Numbered from the stretch's first letter, positions 1 to 9,340 are shown. The stretch is DNA of 64,000 nt from an uncultured Trichococcus sp. (GCF_963667775.1 NZ_OY764015.1:1443168-1507167); one strand, 5' to 3'. Notes: generated by a model not told the origin, from the sequence alone. A program made the numbers and translations.

Positions 1-633
1 CAGTTCATTCACGAGGTCCGGAATATCCTCTTCCTTGCCCAAAATAGGGATGTCCATCAGACGTGAGCACTGCTTGCTCTCATCCTGGTCGACGATGCCG
101 ACAATCTCAATTGCATTCGGACGGCGCATCAGACTGGAAATGAAGATGCTCCCTCCTTCGCCTGCACCGACAACCAGGGTCCGGATTTTCCCCTTATCTT
201 CGGTGCGCATTCGTTGAGTAACCCCCTCATGGTATTCGTGGATGCCGCGCCAAATGATCCGGATTCCAGGAATGAACGTCATGGAAAAAAAGTACATCAA
301 CAGAATGTAACGCATGCTCACCAGACGGATCAAACCGGTGGATATGATCGCAGACAGCAGGAAAGCTATGCTCAGTGTCCGGACGGTACTGACGATTTCA
401 TTGACGCCGGTGTAGTCGGGGATATTCGCAAACAGATGCCGACTCCCCCCCACCAAAAGGTAAATGCCGGCCGTGATTCCGATCATCGTAATATAAAAGA
501 CAGTCGGTTGGCTGATGTAGTTCTCCAACAACCAATATGCCAACACTGCCGCAAGCACAATGCAGGCGGTGTCCGCCAACATAAGCAAGATAGCCTTCCT
601 CCTACGAGAGAACGCTTTCATTTCGTTCACCAT
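1..633 (-). CDS. EpsC/CapD-type polysaccharide biosynthesis protein, N-terminal part (cut by window edge)
   Basis: The reverse strand is open from about 633 to the left edge and encodes a protein with four hydrophobic segments followed by a nucleotide-binding motif (VVGAGEGGS) and a region ending DIPILGKEEDIP. The same order and many of the same residues occur in the full-length protein at 57684-59507, so this is a second member of the membrane-bound NDP-sugar epimerase/dehydratase family. Such enzymes make the modified sugar used at the start of exopolysaccharide repeat units. The catalytic domain lies outside the window. It follows the flippase gene after about 100 bases and is probably the next gene of the same operon. 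The start is uncertain: ATG at 633, or the in-frame ATG at 621, which has a better spaced GGTG upstream. Confidence 0.85.
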   Translation of the reverse strand, partial: MVNEMKAFSRRRKAILLMLADTACIVLAAVLAYWLLENYISQPTVFYITMIGITAGIYLLVGGSRHLFANIPDYTGVNEIVSTVRTLSIAFLLSAIISTGLIRLVSMRYILLMYFFSMTFIPGIRIIWRGIHEYHEGVTQRMRTEDKGKIRTLVVGAGEGGSIFISSLMRRPNAIEIVGIVDQDESKQCSRLMDIPILGKEEDIPDLVNEL

Positions 634-733
634 CCATTCAAAAATAGATTTCGTTTATCAGCCGAACAACCTAACGGACCCGCTCAACCATGAGGCAAAA
701 ATCCGCCTCATTCCTTATCCATATCGTGTATCC

Positions 734-2218
734 TCAGTCATTGTCTTTGTGTATCTTTTCCACAGCCGGAGCCTTTCCCCGCTTTTTTATCAAGCCACTC
801 AGAAGCGAAACAAACGGTTCGTATCCTTTCGTGACCCATAAATAGGCACCATACAGAACCATTGTCAAAAACAACTTGAAGCCAAACGACAAGAGCACAC
901 TTGCGATGGGTACGTAGGGCGTCACTAGTTCCAGGATGGCCACCATGATTACTATAGCCAGCAGATCCTTTGAAAAATGTGCCAAGAACCCAATCGGTGA
1001 TTTATGGAATCCCTTCATCATCAGCATCGTTATTGTAGTCAACATATTGCCCCAATTCGCTACTGCCACAAGCAGCGCGATCGTTTCGATGTCCCCACTC
1101 ATCACTCCCAGGATGATGAATACACCGGTAAAAACGGCATTGATGCACCCGGCTTTAAACAATGTCTTTGTGTCGCCGAGGCTTTGGAAGATGGCTTTAC
1201 TGGTTGATACAAAAAGGATGGGGTAAATGGCGGTCGATAAATATTGGAAAGGTTTGACTGCCTGCAGCCACTGATTCCCATAGAGCAAGGCAATGATTTC
1301 ATATCCAGCCGAAAAACAGAACGGGATGCAGAAGGTCGCAACTTTTGAGATCAGTTCCTGAATCTTCATGTACTTGACGTAAATGATCTCTTTCGCGTGT
1401 TGATATTCGGACAGGATGGGGTGCAGAACCGGCGCGATGATGCCGCCGGTAAAGTTGACAGGGTATTTCGTTATTTTGTATGCCATGTCGTAAAAAGCCA
1501 ATGGTTTGCTTCCTAAAACAATACCGATCAACAAATTGTCCAAGTTCTGTTCGAAATAATTCATCAGATTCGAGGCAAATTGAAACAAGCTGAACGCCGC
1601 CACCCCTTTGATTGCCGCAAAGTTGATTCTGGCTGTGACCTTTACTTTTGAAGTCCGTTTATTCCAGATGAATTTCATGAACGCGGAAGCGATCGATTGC
1701 CAGATGAGCGCGTAATACTTGAAGCCGAGCAGAGCCAAAAGAATGGCCAAACCAAAACCAGCAACATCAACGACAATGACCCGGATGCCGATGAGGGCAA
1801 ATCTTTTTTCCTTCATCAATACCGCTTTCGGAACCATGTTGATCGTATTGAAAAATACGGACAGAGAGAGGATGATGCAGATCATGATATACACGTCGCT
1901 GTTGTAGATGCGGGCTATGGGATATCCCGCTAACATGAACAGCCCCGCCAACAGGAACCCGAGAAACAGGGTAAAAGTAAAGATGGAATCGATATCCACC
2001 TTGCTGAGCTGTTTCTGTTGGATGACAGCCGCCCCAAATCCAAGATCCGAAAGTCTTTCGAAAAATGTAGTGAACACCATGACAGCTGCAACAATCCCAT
2101 AATCCTCCGGCAATAAAATTCGCGAGAGAATGGCGGTAAAAATGATGTTCAGGATGACAGCAGAATATCTGGAGGCTGCATTGATTGCCGCCGCTTTTTT
2201 GATTGACATATCACTCAA
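734..2218 (-). CDS. Wzx-like polysaccharide flippase (MATE/PST superfamily)
   Basis: About 494 residues, strongly hydrophobic with roughly twelve to fourteen membrane segments. The N-terminus (KKAAAINAASRY followed by ILSRILLPEDYGIVA) is typical of oligosaccharide flippases that move lipid-linked repeat units across the membrane. I chose the TTG at 2218 because a GGGAGGGG stands about eight bases upstream; the ATG at 2209 is the alternative, and a longer reading from 2245 would begin ahead of that ribosome site. It lies just downstream of the polymerase gene (gap about 45 bases) within the exopolysaccharide operon. The family assignment is firm; the glycan moved cannot be told from sequence. 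Confidence 0.9.
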   Translation of the reverse strand: MSDMSIKKAAAINAASRYSAVILNIIFTAILSRILLPEDYGIVAAVMVFTTFFERLSDLGFGAAVIQQKQLSKVDIDSIFTFTLFLGFLLAGLFMLAGYPIARIYNSDVYIMICIILSLSVFFNTINMVPKAVLMKEKRFALIGIRVIVVDVAGFGLAILLALLGFKYYALIWQSIASAFMKFIWNKRTSKVKVTARINFAAIKGVAAFSLFQFASNLMNYFEQNLDNLLIGIVLGSKPLAFYDMAYKITKYPVNFTGGIIAPVLHPILSEYQHAKEIIYVKYMKIQELISKVATFCIPFCFSAGYEIIALLYGNQWLQAVKPFQYLSTAIYPILFVSTSKAIFQSLGDTKTLFKAGCINAVFTGVFIILGVMSGDIETIALLVAVANWGNMLTTITMLMMKGFHKSPIGFLAHFSKDLLAIVIMVAILELVTPYVPIASVLLSFGFKLFLTMVLYGAYLWVTKGYEPFVSLLSGLIKKRGKAPAVEKIHKDND

Positions 2219-2263
2219 AACTACCAGCCCCTCCCGCCCTTGCACCGCTGCCCCTCAGCCTCA

Positions 2264-3496
2264 TCACCGGAGCAGTGCCTCACTTGCGGCATTTTCCGGT
2301 TGGCCGGCAAGCAAAGTTTCCGGCACCACCGCTGCTTCCTTATCAGCCACCTGCTTTTTGTACAACACATTCAACAATACGAAAATCATCCAGAAGAGGG
2401 ACTGACGCTGGTTCAGCAAGGTCAAACTTTCCAGGAACAACGAAAGAATTACTGCCACATTGCTGACCGACAGCCTGCCTATGTTTTTCCAGATCCAATA
2501 AAGCAGCGCTGCAGTAGGCAAGACACCGTAGTAGAACAGAATACTCAACAGCGTCGAATGGACTTCACCATCCAGATAAGATCGGTCAAAACGCTCATGG
2601 TAAGATTCCCCCGCCCCGTAAAGAAGTTTCTCGGGGTAAAGGTAGAGCCTGTCTATGCCCCGCTCCTCAATATTCGTCGGTCCAGCTGCACTTTCGCCCA
2701 TTCTGCTCAACTTCTCCTCCGCCCGTTCAACTATGCTTGATTGCGATAGGTCGGCAATGTAATCACCTATTCCCGGGCTGAACAGCACCAAGGCAGCCAA
2801 GAAGGTGGTCCCTACCAGGATGGCCCGCACGCTGTGTTGGCGTTGCGCAAGTATTCTGACTTTCGGCAGCGCCTCAAACCCATAGAAAACCACCATCCCC
2901 ATCAGCATACCAGCGGAAGCAGTAAAGAAAATCAACGCCATCGCGATGACGTGATACACCCAACTGAGCTTCCCCCCCCTGATGCGACTGATCAAGAAAG
3001 CCATCATCAATGAAATGTATACGAAGAAAGCCATCTGGTTCGGATCGTTGAACGTGCCCATGTAGCGGGAAGCCGCGAAGTATCTCCCGATTCCGGTGAC
3101 GTAGAACAACAACTGCAGGACCAAGTTGACCTTGCAGACCCGAGCCACATTCACCAAAAAAATATCCTGTTCTTCCGCGTATGCCCTGAATGTCAGGACA
3201 ACCAACAGATTGTAGATATAGTACAAGGAGGCCTGAATGAAATTACCCTCCCCGTGGAACACACCATAGAACAAATTGATGGCAATGATAGCAGCGACAA
3301 AATAGACAAGCCACTTATCGTTCTTCTCGATAGTGATCTTTTCGCCTTTCTTGACGAAAAACACATACAATCCAAAGGACAGGATGAAGAACACGTCCGC
3401 TATCTGCAGTCCTCCGGAAGAGAACCAATAAAAAGGTTTCATCAATAAAAACAAAAGGAACAAATACTGATGCATCCGCAAACTGAACACCTCCAT
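2264..3496 (-). CDS. O-antigen polymerase/ligase-like membrane protein (Wzy-like)
   Basis: A 410-residue protein with about ten membrane segments and a large extracytoplasmic loop near residues 240-320, the general build of Wzy polymerases and O-antigen ligases. The loop holds the sequence YGAGESYHERFD and a later EVHSTLLSILFYYG, similar to the conserved His-containing segment before the last helices in this family. It starts 4 bases after the glycosyltransferase gene, so the two are probably translated together. Start codon is uncertain: the ATG at 3496 has a weak ribosome site, while GGAGGTG inside the first codons fits a TTG at 3481 or an ATG at 3475. Predicted role: joining lipid-linked repeat units into polymer outside the cell. 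Confidence 0.85.
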   Translation of the reverse strand: MEVFSLRMHQYLFLLFLLMKPFYWFSSGGLQIADVFFILSFGLYVFFVKKGEKITIEKNDKWLVYFVAAIIAINLFYGVFHGEGNFIQASLYYIYNLLVVLTFRAYAEEQDIFLVNVARVCKVNLVLQLLFYVTGIGRYFAASRYMGTFNDPNQMAFFVYISLMMAFLISRIRGGKLSWVYHVIAMALIFFTASAGMLMGMVVFYGFEALPKVRILAQRQHSVRAILVGTTFLAALVLFSPGIGDYIADLSQSSIVERAEEKLSRMGESAAGPTNIEERGIDRLYLYPEKLLYGAGESYHERFDRSYLDGEVHSTLLSILFYYGVLPTAALLYWIWKNIGRLSVSNVAVILSLFLESLTLLNQRQSLFWMIFVLLNVLYKKQVADKEAAVVPETLLAGQPENAASEALLR

Positions 3497-3500
3497 TCCG

Positions 3501-4622
3501 TCAAGAAAGCAACCCTTGATAGATTTCTTTCATTTCCTCCAGCACGTTGCCAGTCGCGTATTTTTGGACTTCAGTCAAATTGGCCTGTCCCATCCTCAAC
3601 CGCAAGGATTCATCCGAATAGAGCTGACGAATCTTGTCGGCAAACATTTCCGGTGAATCAGTCTGGATGACATAGCCATTCTCGCCATCCTTCACCAGAT
3701 CCCTATTGCCCCGGCAGTTGCTGACCACTAAAGGTATCCCTGTCGACATGGCTTCCATGATATTGACAGGCAACCCTTCTTGTCTGGATGAAGAGACTGC
3801 GACGTCAACTGTCTTCAATATCCTGTCGACATCATACCGGAAACCCATCAATTCCACGTGTTCCTCCAGATGCAGCTGCTGGATCATTTCCCGGTAACGC
3901 ATTTCGTTGGGACCTCTGCCCAGTAATAACAGCTTCAGTTTTGGGATATCCTTGACCAATTCTCCGGCTGTTTCGATCAGCAAATCTTGGTGTTTCCGAT
4001 CGCACAACGCGGCCGCATACATCAAAATGAATGCATCCTCGTCAAACCCGAATTCCCGGCGCATACGCCTTTTTTCTTCACTTTCCTGAACAGAGAAACG
4101 CTCTAGATCCACGCCGACTCCATCCACAAGCTCAATCTTAGTTGTGCTTAACTTTTCCTTTGCACGACGGTAATCCTCACCGTTCATGGTGATCAGCACA
4201 TCGGTGTCGCTGGCTAACAGCTTCTCTATCGGATAGTAAAGCAACCAATTTTTCAGAGAGGACCCTTCAAAGAAATGGAACCCGTGCACCGTGTAGATGA
4301 CTTTCAGGTCCGGAATCCCTTTGCTGGCCAACCGCGCCAAAACGGAAGCCACCGGCGTATGCGTGTGCACCCAATCATATTCCCCGCTGTGGATCAATTT
4401 TTTCAGGCCTTGATAGGCTCCATAATTTTCTCTTTTCAAGGGTGAACGTTGGAATCCCAACTGGAACACCTGACAGCCACGCTCCAACAGCGTCTCATTG
4501 ATCGGATAGTTCACGTTGCAGGCCATATCAACCGAATGGCCCGCATCCAGCAGCATGTGTATGTGCGGGACCAAAAATGCGTTGATTGTGCCTGATACGG
4601 TTGTAACATACAAAATCTTCAT
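3501..4622 (-). CDS. Glycosyltransferase, GT4 family
   Basis: 373 residues with the two-domain GT-B build of GT4 enzymes. The N-terminal half starts KILYVTTVSGTINAFLVPH, typical of EpsD/CapM-like transferases; the C-terminal half has LLLGRGP, ELMGFRYDV and SSSRQEGLPVNIMEAMSTG, the donor-binding E-x7-E region of the family. The start at 4622 is supported by GGGAGGG seven bases upstream; the longer reading to 4664 overlaps the preceding gene without a ribosome site. Cytosolic enzyme that adds a sugar to the lipid-linked repeat unit; donor and linkage cannot be predicted. Lies between the ATP-grasp and polymerase genes of the operon. Confidence 0.92.
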   Translation of the reverse strand: MKILYVTTVSGTINAFLVPHIHMLLDAGHSVDMACNVNYPINETLLERGCQVFQLGFQRSPLKRENYGAYQGLKKLIHSGEYDWVHTHTPVASVLARLASKGIPDLKVIYTVHGFHFFEGSSLKNWLLYYPIEKLLASDTDVLITMNGEDYRRAKEKLSTTKIELVDGVGVDLERFSVQESEEKRRMRREFGFDEDAFILMYAAALCDRKHQDLLIETAGELVKDIPKLKLLLLGRGPNEMRYREMIQQLHLEEHVELMGFRYDVDRILKTVDVAVSSSRQEGLPVNIMEAMSTGIPLVVSNCRGNRDLVKDGENGYVIQTDSPEMFADKIRQLYSDESLRLRMGQANLTEVQKYATGNVLEEMKEIYQGLLS

Positions 4623-4660
4623 GAAAATCCCTCCCGGATTTCTCCGCAATGAAGACGGCA

Positions 4661-5629
4661 TCAATTTTTGTCCATGATCATCACTTCGTTGTACTTCATC
4701 ATATAGACATTTTCCTTATAGTTTCCGATTGCTGCTTCGTTTATCGTTCCCGCAATATTATTGAAGATCATCCTAGGAACATTGATGCCGCAAGCGTAAG
4801 CATGCGGATAGCCGCCGCCGAAACGCGGGTTCACTTCCGAAAGGTAGTATTGGCCTGCAACCTTAAAGATATCGATGTCGATGATGCCGCGGAAACCCGC
4901 TTTTTCGGCCATTTGCTTGATCATGCCGAAAAGTTCATCGTCCTTGACAGAGACCGATTTATCCGTTTCCCCCGCACGCATCTTGATCTTTTCTTTGATG
5001 AAGATGGAGACGACCTCGCCTGAAATCATGTCGATATAGACATCAGCGCCATACTCGATTCCATCCATTAATTCCTGGATCAACATCCCTTCATGGTGGT
5101 CGAGAATCAGATCCAGCTCAGCTTCAGATGACACTTTGTTGATGCCGATGCTGGCGCTCCCTTTCACTGGCTTCACAAAAACCGGGTAGGTCACTTGCCC
5201 TGTTTCGACTGCAGCCTGGAAATCCGCTTTATCACAGTAGCTTTGCACCGTCCGGAAGCCATTTTCCGTCAAAAACCGGAACATCCTGTACTTGTCGAAA
5301 CACATTTCGACTTCCTCGTAGCCAGAAACGATGGGCAGCGTGCCGATATCCAAAAAATGTTGTCTGTTTTCGGCCAAGAGGCTCAATTCCGGATCGATCA
5401 GCGAAAGCACCGCAGCGACCCTGTTTTCCTTGCAGATAGACAAGATGACATCCAGGTAGCCTTCCGCATCCTCCCTGGGCACAATGAAATAGTCGTCCGC
5501 ATCGTACAATGCCGGGGCCAGTTCGCTGCAATCCGTCGCGAATACCTTTCCCGCGTCCCCCAGTTCCTTTTTGAAAGCCTGCACAATCTTGTTCCGAGTT
5601 CCGCAGCTCAATATCAAAACGTTCATCAT
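4661..5629 (-). CDS. ATP-grasp domain protein (carbamoyl-phosphate synthase-like ligase)
   Basis: About 322 residues. The N-terminus (NVLILSCGTRNKIVQAF) is the Rossmann-like pre-ATP-grasp domain; the middle has PVFVKPVKGSASIGI (ATP-lid loop) and the end has DIDIFKVAGQYYLSEVNPRFGGG, the metal-binding E-x-N-P-R-F motif of ATP-grasp ligases. These enzymes join a carboxylate to an amine or thiol using ATP, and members within polysaccharide loci often add amino acids to sugars; that role is inference here. The start is one of two tandem ATGs (5629 or 5626) behind AAAGGGGTG. It sits 20 bases after the FemAB/GNAT-like gene, which supports a joint role in decorating the repeat unit. Confidence 0.87.
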   Translation of the reverse strand: MMNVLILSCGTRNKIVQAFKKELGDAGKVFATDCSELAPALYDADDYFIVPREDAEGYLDVILSICKENRVAAVLSLIDPELSLLAENRQHFLDIGTLPIVSGYEEVEMCFDKYRMFRFLTENGFRTVQSYCDKADFQAAVETGQVTYPVFVKPVKGSASIGINKVSSEAELDLILDHHEGMLIQELMDGIEYGADVYIDMISGEVVSIFIKEKIKMRAGETDKSVSVKDDELFGMIKQMAEKAGFRGIIDIDIFKVAGQYYLSEVNPRFGGGYPHAYACGINVPRMIFNNIAGTINEAAIGNYKENVYMMKYNEVMIMDKN

Positions 5630-5649
5630 CAGCCGCACCCCTTTCCGTA

Positions 5650-6606
5650 TCAGCCTTTCCTGTAAGCAGGAAAAAAGTTCTCTCTTGCACCACCGGCCTG
5701 TTCGACCAGCTTCGCGTAAATCGCTTCATCGCGGATCTTCGTCCCACGATAATAAGGGAATTCCTTGGTGCATCGCTTTTTGAACATTTCCACCGGACTC
5801 CCTTGTTTCGCTCCGCCCCAGTCAAAGAGTTTCTTGCCTCGTTCTGCAGCATAGAGCGCCGCATGATACATGGTCACTTTATTCGCGTTGGTGTTCCGGT
5901 ACTGCTGGTCGGTTCCGCAGAAGATTCCGTGGGCGATGTCCGGTCCAAGGAAAAACATCGTCGAAGAGACGGCTCTCCCCTCGAGATTCGCTTGCGCAAA
6001 AAGCATTTCATCCGGGAATATTTCAGCACATTTGGAGACGAAGGTTTTGTCCAAGTGATAATAATCACAGACGTCAAACCGTTCTTCGGTGTAGCCATAC
6101 AGCTTCAGGAAGTTGTCTATGAACGCTTCATCATTGCCGAACTGGACTTCCATCCCCATCCTTTCGGCCTTCCGTATTTTCTGTCGCTCATTGGATGGGT
6201 ATTCCTCCATAAAAAAATCACAAGCCAAATCGTTGCAGTAGACCTTGCCGTGTACATTCAGATCATACACTTCCGCAAGGCCGGCGTAATGGTCGTGCCA
6301 AGGGCTGAAGCGGATGAATTCCGCTACAATCCTTTCTTCTGCACAGTACTTTGCGAATGCCTCATCAAAAGCTGCAGCCATTTGCGCGCGGTCATCGGGT
6401 CGGCAATTTTCGAACCGGATTCCCGCTTCCCCCCTCGGTGTGACCAGATCGAAGTATGCGATGCCGTCCACTATCCCGGCCACCCGCTTGACGAAAGGGT
6501 AAACGATTTTCTTGCCGTCTTTTTCAAAAACGTAAATGTTGGCTATGCCTTTTTCTTTTTCTTGTTGGAGCATTGCCCAACGTTCATCCATATAGATGCT
6601 TCTCAT
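5650..6606 (-). CDS. GNAT/FemAB-like acyl- or aminoacyltransferase of the polysaccharide locus
   Basis: 318 residues. The central and C-terminal part (RFSPWHDHY, the stretch KIRKAERMGMEVQFG and the end FDWGGAKQGSPVEMFKKR) matches the FemAB/peptidoglycan bridge-type fold of the GNAT superfamily, often annotated as lipid II:glycine glycyltransferase-like. FemAB enzymes transfer amino acids from tRNA to cell-wall precursors. In polysaccharide loci the substrate is usually unknown. The ATG at 6606 has AAGGGG eight bases upstream; the GTG at 6612 is too close to that site. The adjacent ATP-grasp ligase suggests both modify the sugar unit with an amino acid or acyl group, which is inference. Confidence 0.8.
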   Translation of the reverse strand: MRSIYMDERWAMLQQEKEKGIANIYVFEKDGKKIVYPFVKRVAGIVDGIAYFDLVTPRGEAGIRFENCRPDDRAQMAAAFDEAFAKYCAEERIVAEFIRFSPWHDHYAGLAEVYDLNVHGKVYCNDLACDFFMEEYPSNERQKIRKAERMGMEVQFGNDEAFIDNFLKLYGYTEERFDVCDYYHLDKTFVSKCAEIFPDEMLFAQANLEGRAVSSTMFFLGPDIAHGIFCGTDQQYRNTNANKVTMYHAALYAAERGKKLFDWGGAKQGSPVEMFKKRCTKEFPYYRGTKIRDEAIYAKLVEQAGGARENFFPAYRKG

Positions 6607-6637
6607 AAACACATCCCCTTATCGAAAAACGAACGCA

Positions 6638-7237
6638 TCAGGTATCGGAGTTGTAGATGCCGTCATGCCTGAAGACTTGTTCGATCGTTCTGAAAATGAT
6701 TTTGCTGTCCATCGCCAGTGACAGTCTGTCGACATAGTCATTGTCGTATCTGATCGCCTCATCCCAAGTCACGGCATTCCGATTGATCACTTGCGACCAA
6801 CCCGTGATTCCCGGTCTTACATCAAACCTTTTTTTGGCCCATTCGGGGTAATTCTCATAACCATCGTAAGGGATGTAGGTAACCGGTGGCCTCGGCCCGA
6901 TCAGACTCATCGATCCCTGCAGTACATTCATCAATTGCGGCAATTCATCAATACTGGTGCGTCTCAGAATCCGGCCGATTTTGGTGATCCGGTCATCCTC
7001 TTCCCCCTCGACATGGACGCCTGCCCCCATATGTTCCGCATTAGGGACCATCGTCTGGAACTTGATGATTTTGAAGGTTTCCCCACTCCTGCCGATCCTG
7101 TTTTGAAAGAAAAATGGTGCACTTTTGGCGCTCAAGACAATGCCCAAGGAGATGATCAGGAAAAACGGAGCGAGCACAAGCAGCGCTAATCCGGAAATCA
7201 CAATGTCCAACAATCTTTTGATGACGTTTCTGTACAT
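6638..7237 (-). CDS. Undecaprenyl-phosphate sugar phosphotransferase (priming enzyme, short PglC-like form)
   Basis: 199 residues with a membrane hairpin near residues 10-35 and the bacterial sugar-transferase core: KIIKFQTMVPNAE, RRTSIDELPQLMNVL, SLIGPRPPVTY and RPGITGWSQV. This is the monotopic phosphoglycosyl transferase fold that puts the first sugar-phosphate on undecaprenyl phosphate and so starts repeat-unit synthesis. The start at 7237 has GGAAGGAAGG just upstream. The same frame stays open to 7456, but that part overlaps the aminotransferase gene in another frame and is not likely to be translated. The donor may be the sugar made by the neighbouring aminotransferase and EpsC-like protein. 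Confidence 0.93.
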   Translation of the reverse strand: MYRNVIKRLLDIVISGLALLVLAPFFLIISLGIVLSAKSAPFFFQNRIGRSGETFKIIKFQTMVPNAEHMGAGVHVEGEEDDRITKIGRILRRTSIDELPQLMNVLQGSMSLIGPRPPVTYIPYDGYENYPEWAKKRFDVRPGITGWSQVINRNAVTWDEAIRYDNDYVDRLSLAMDSKIIFRTIEQVFRHDGIYNSDT

Positions 7238-7265
7238 TTTCGATCCTTCCTTCCCTGACGCGGAA

Positions 7266-8375
7266 TCATTGATTATCAAAATCGGCCAGCACGTCTGCGA
7301 TATACGCCATATCTTCCAAGCCGTAGCGCTGATCGACCGGGATGCATAGAATATGCTTGTAGATCCATTTGACGGTTGGGGCCGCATTTTCCAGCGACAG
7401 GCCTTTTTCGCCATCGAAGCTCGGCCAAAGAATCGGGGCATAGACAGAACGCGCACTCAAATAGTCCTGCAGCCGTTTACGGTCGCTTTCCGCAACGGTG
7501 AACACCGGCAAGAACAGCGGCACGACAGCATCAGGCATCGTCGGAAAGACGGCATCGATGCTCTGCAGCGCATTCACTTTTTGCACCAAAAAACCGTAGT
7601 TCTCCCGTCGCTGTTTTTGCAAGGCAGCGACAGCCACACTGGACAGAATCGCTTTTGAGCAATCCCCCAAGGCATGAATCCCCCCTTGATTTTCCAGCAT
7701 CATTTCCGCATCCCGGCATTTGCCCAGCACTTCCGTTTTTTCGCCGATGCCTTCCATGATATAGCGGTATTTTCCGTACAACGCATCCAGCTTGGCTCGC
7801 TCCAGTTCACTGTCAAGGTCCGTCGGCTTGGCGTTGAAGGGGCCTTTCAGGGAGAGCGCCATCCCCCCTTCCGGGATTCCGAACCATTTGCGCAGGCTGG
7901 TCACATAATAATCCGCATCCGTCAGCCTCGGTATACCGGAGTACAAGCTGTGCGTGACATCCTCGATGATGACGACGCCTTGCTCGTGCAGCTCCCCGAA
8001 CGCCTCTTTCATGGGAGTCAACGTGTCAAAACCGTAATAGTTCTGCACCAGGATGACCGATGGCCGCATCTCCTCGACTTTTTCCAAAAACCGCTCTTTC
8101 GGGATGGTCAAATCCTTTTCGATATCGTAATAGTCGACTTCGTAACCGTTCTCGACAAACGGTAAAATCACCGATGAGCAAGTGAACGAAGGCAGCAAGG
8201 CAACCTTTCTTAGTTGGTTCATATGGGCGATGGCCAACAAAATGGCGCCTCTCCCGGTTGAGGTAAAAGCCATGTCCCCCTTCGGCAAGTCAAAATCCTC
8301 ATTATCAAGTTCCTCAACAATAAACTCGGTTTCGGGGTCGAGCCAAAAATTACTACCAATCTCAGAATGTCTCAT
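7266..8375 (-). CDS. DegT/DnrJ/EryC1-type aminotransferase (PLP)
   Basis: 369 residues. STGRGAILLAI and LLPSFTCSSVILPF form the cofactor pocket, IIEDVTHS holds the pyridine-nitrogen aspartate near residue 139, and SLRKWFGIPEGG holds the likely PLP lysine near residue 163. Members of this family make amino sugars from keto sugars in surface polysaccharide pathways. The start at 8375 has AAAGGTG upstream; the frame extends to 8420 without a ribosome site. It is the first gene of the polysaccharide operon as far as the sequence shows, with about 430 bases without a gene ahead of it. The C-terminal region is less like the classic family, so substrate is uncertain. Confidence 0.88.
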   Translation of the reverse strand: MRHSEIGSNFWLDPETEFIVEELDNEDFDLPKGDMAFTSTGRGAILLAIAHMNQLRKVALLPSFTCSSVILPFVENGYEVDYYDIEKDLTIPKERFLEKVEEMRPSVILVQNYYGFDTLTPMKEAFGELHEQGVVIIEDVTHSLYSGIPRLTDADYYVTSLRKWFGIPEGGMALSLKGPFNAKPTDLDSELERAKLDALYGKYRYIMEGIGEKTEVLGKCRDAEMMLENQGGIHALGDCSKAILSSVAVAALQKQRRENYGFLVQKVNALQSIDAVFPTMPDAVVPLFLPVFTVAESDRKRLQDYLSARSVYAPILWPSFDGEKGLSLENAAPTVKWIYKHILCIPVDQRYGLEDMAYIADVLADFDNQ

Positions 8376-8806
8376 GCGAATCGGCACCTTTCTTTTAACT
8401 AAGTTTATTAAACATATCAACAGGAACCGCTTGGGATCGTCCGATCATCACAGCGGCTGTCTTCTGCAGGTCTAGTCTGCATATGGATTTTTTGTTTGCG
8501 CGGTATATCAAGTTGTGTAGTTTTTTACTCATTAGAGGATTATAAAAGAGGGTCGGTTGAATTTTCACATGCAGTGAAATGCCGTTTGAAGAAAAAGAAA
8601 AACAGGAGTAAACAAAATGGGATTTTCAAATAGAGTGGATGAAACAGGTGATGGTGCCTTGATGTATACTTGCAGAAAACTATTGGGAAAAACTGAGCAA
8701 TCCCACTGGACGTTGAAATAGGTTTCGCTTTCAAATATAGTCCGAGAAAGGCCCACTCCGCAACCGCCGGAAGTTGTCGTGCAGGCCTGTATGATTGCGT
8801 GCCCTG
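8376..8806. other. Intergenic region upstream of the polysaccharide operon
   Basis: About 430 bases with no convincing gene. It should hold the promoter of the minus-strand operon starting at 8375. A TATAAT box occurs on the minus strand at about 8540-8545 but no good -35 hexamer stands at the right distance, so the promoter is only suggested. Open frames here are composed of poly-Phe stretches and have no ribosome site. Confidence 0.5.
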
Positions 8807-9340
8807 TTACTCGATCTTTTCCAGCCATTCTTCCCGCCAAAACATTAAGCAACAGCGGTCGCAACGGCCAAAAGCCAAGACGCCTTCGCACATGACATTC
8901 TCAAGTAAGATGATTCCGTTACATTTTTTCACTTTAAGTTCACGTTCATCAACGAAGCGCTCCATCGATTTCAGGACGCGTTGTGTGGTGCCGCAATAAC
9001 GCTCCATTCCATCCATAAAGGCGCATCCACGCGTTTTTTTCGAGCCATCTAGCATGGCTTCTATTTCTTCCATAGTCCGTACGCGAACGGTATCGCCCGC
9101 CTGCAGACGTACCCCAGATAAAGCTGGCACCACCTTGGCAACCGGCATTGATTTGCCCATTGTTTTGAAAAGATACTTTTTTGCCACAGCGGCATTTTTA
9201 TGGAGGGCCTTGATCTGACTCGGGCTCAAATTTCTCTTGATGGAGAGTTGAACTCGTTTCTTCAATGATTGTGGCGGCAGTTTCACATTTCCTTCAGCTA
9301 TATCTCTCAGACATGGAAATTGACATTCATTTTGATTCAT
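8807..9340 (-). CDS. Conserved cysteine-rich protein of unknown function
   Basis: 177 residues. The C-terminal two thirds carry a pattern I recognise from unassigned proteins found in polysaccharide and natural-product loci of other phyla: GDTVRVRTMEEIEAMLD, RGCAFMDGMERYCGTTQRVL, an acidic-basic stretch, then ILLENVMCEG and a final CDRCCLMFWREEWLEK. Several cysteines (in RGCAF, RYCGT, KKCNG, VMCEG, CDRCC) could bind a metal. The N-terminal 60 residues are basic and helical. A clear ribosome site (AAGGAG) precedes the ATG at 9340. It is transcribed toward the polysaccharide operon. No activity is known to me for this family, so function is left open. Confidence 0.75.
   Translation of the reverse strand: MNQNECQFPCLRDIAEGNVKLPPQSLKKRVQLSIKRNLSPSQIKALHKNAAVAKKYLFKTMGKSMPVAKVVPALSGVRLQAGDTVRVRTMEEIEAMLDGSKKTRGCAFMDGMERYCGTTQRVLKSMERFVDERELKVKKCNGIILLENVMCEGVLAFGRCDRCCLMFWREEWLEKIE

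Noticed and set aside
8540-8891. Two minus-strand frames (64 and 108 codons) upstream of the aminotransferase
   Set aside because: Low-complexity composition with long Phe and Leu runs, overlapping each other and the 3' end of the cysteine-rich gene; no ribosome site.
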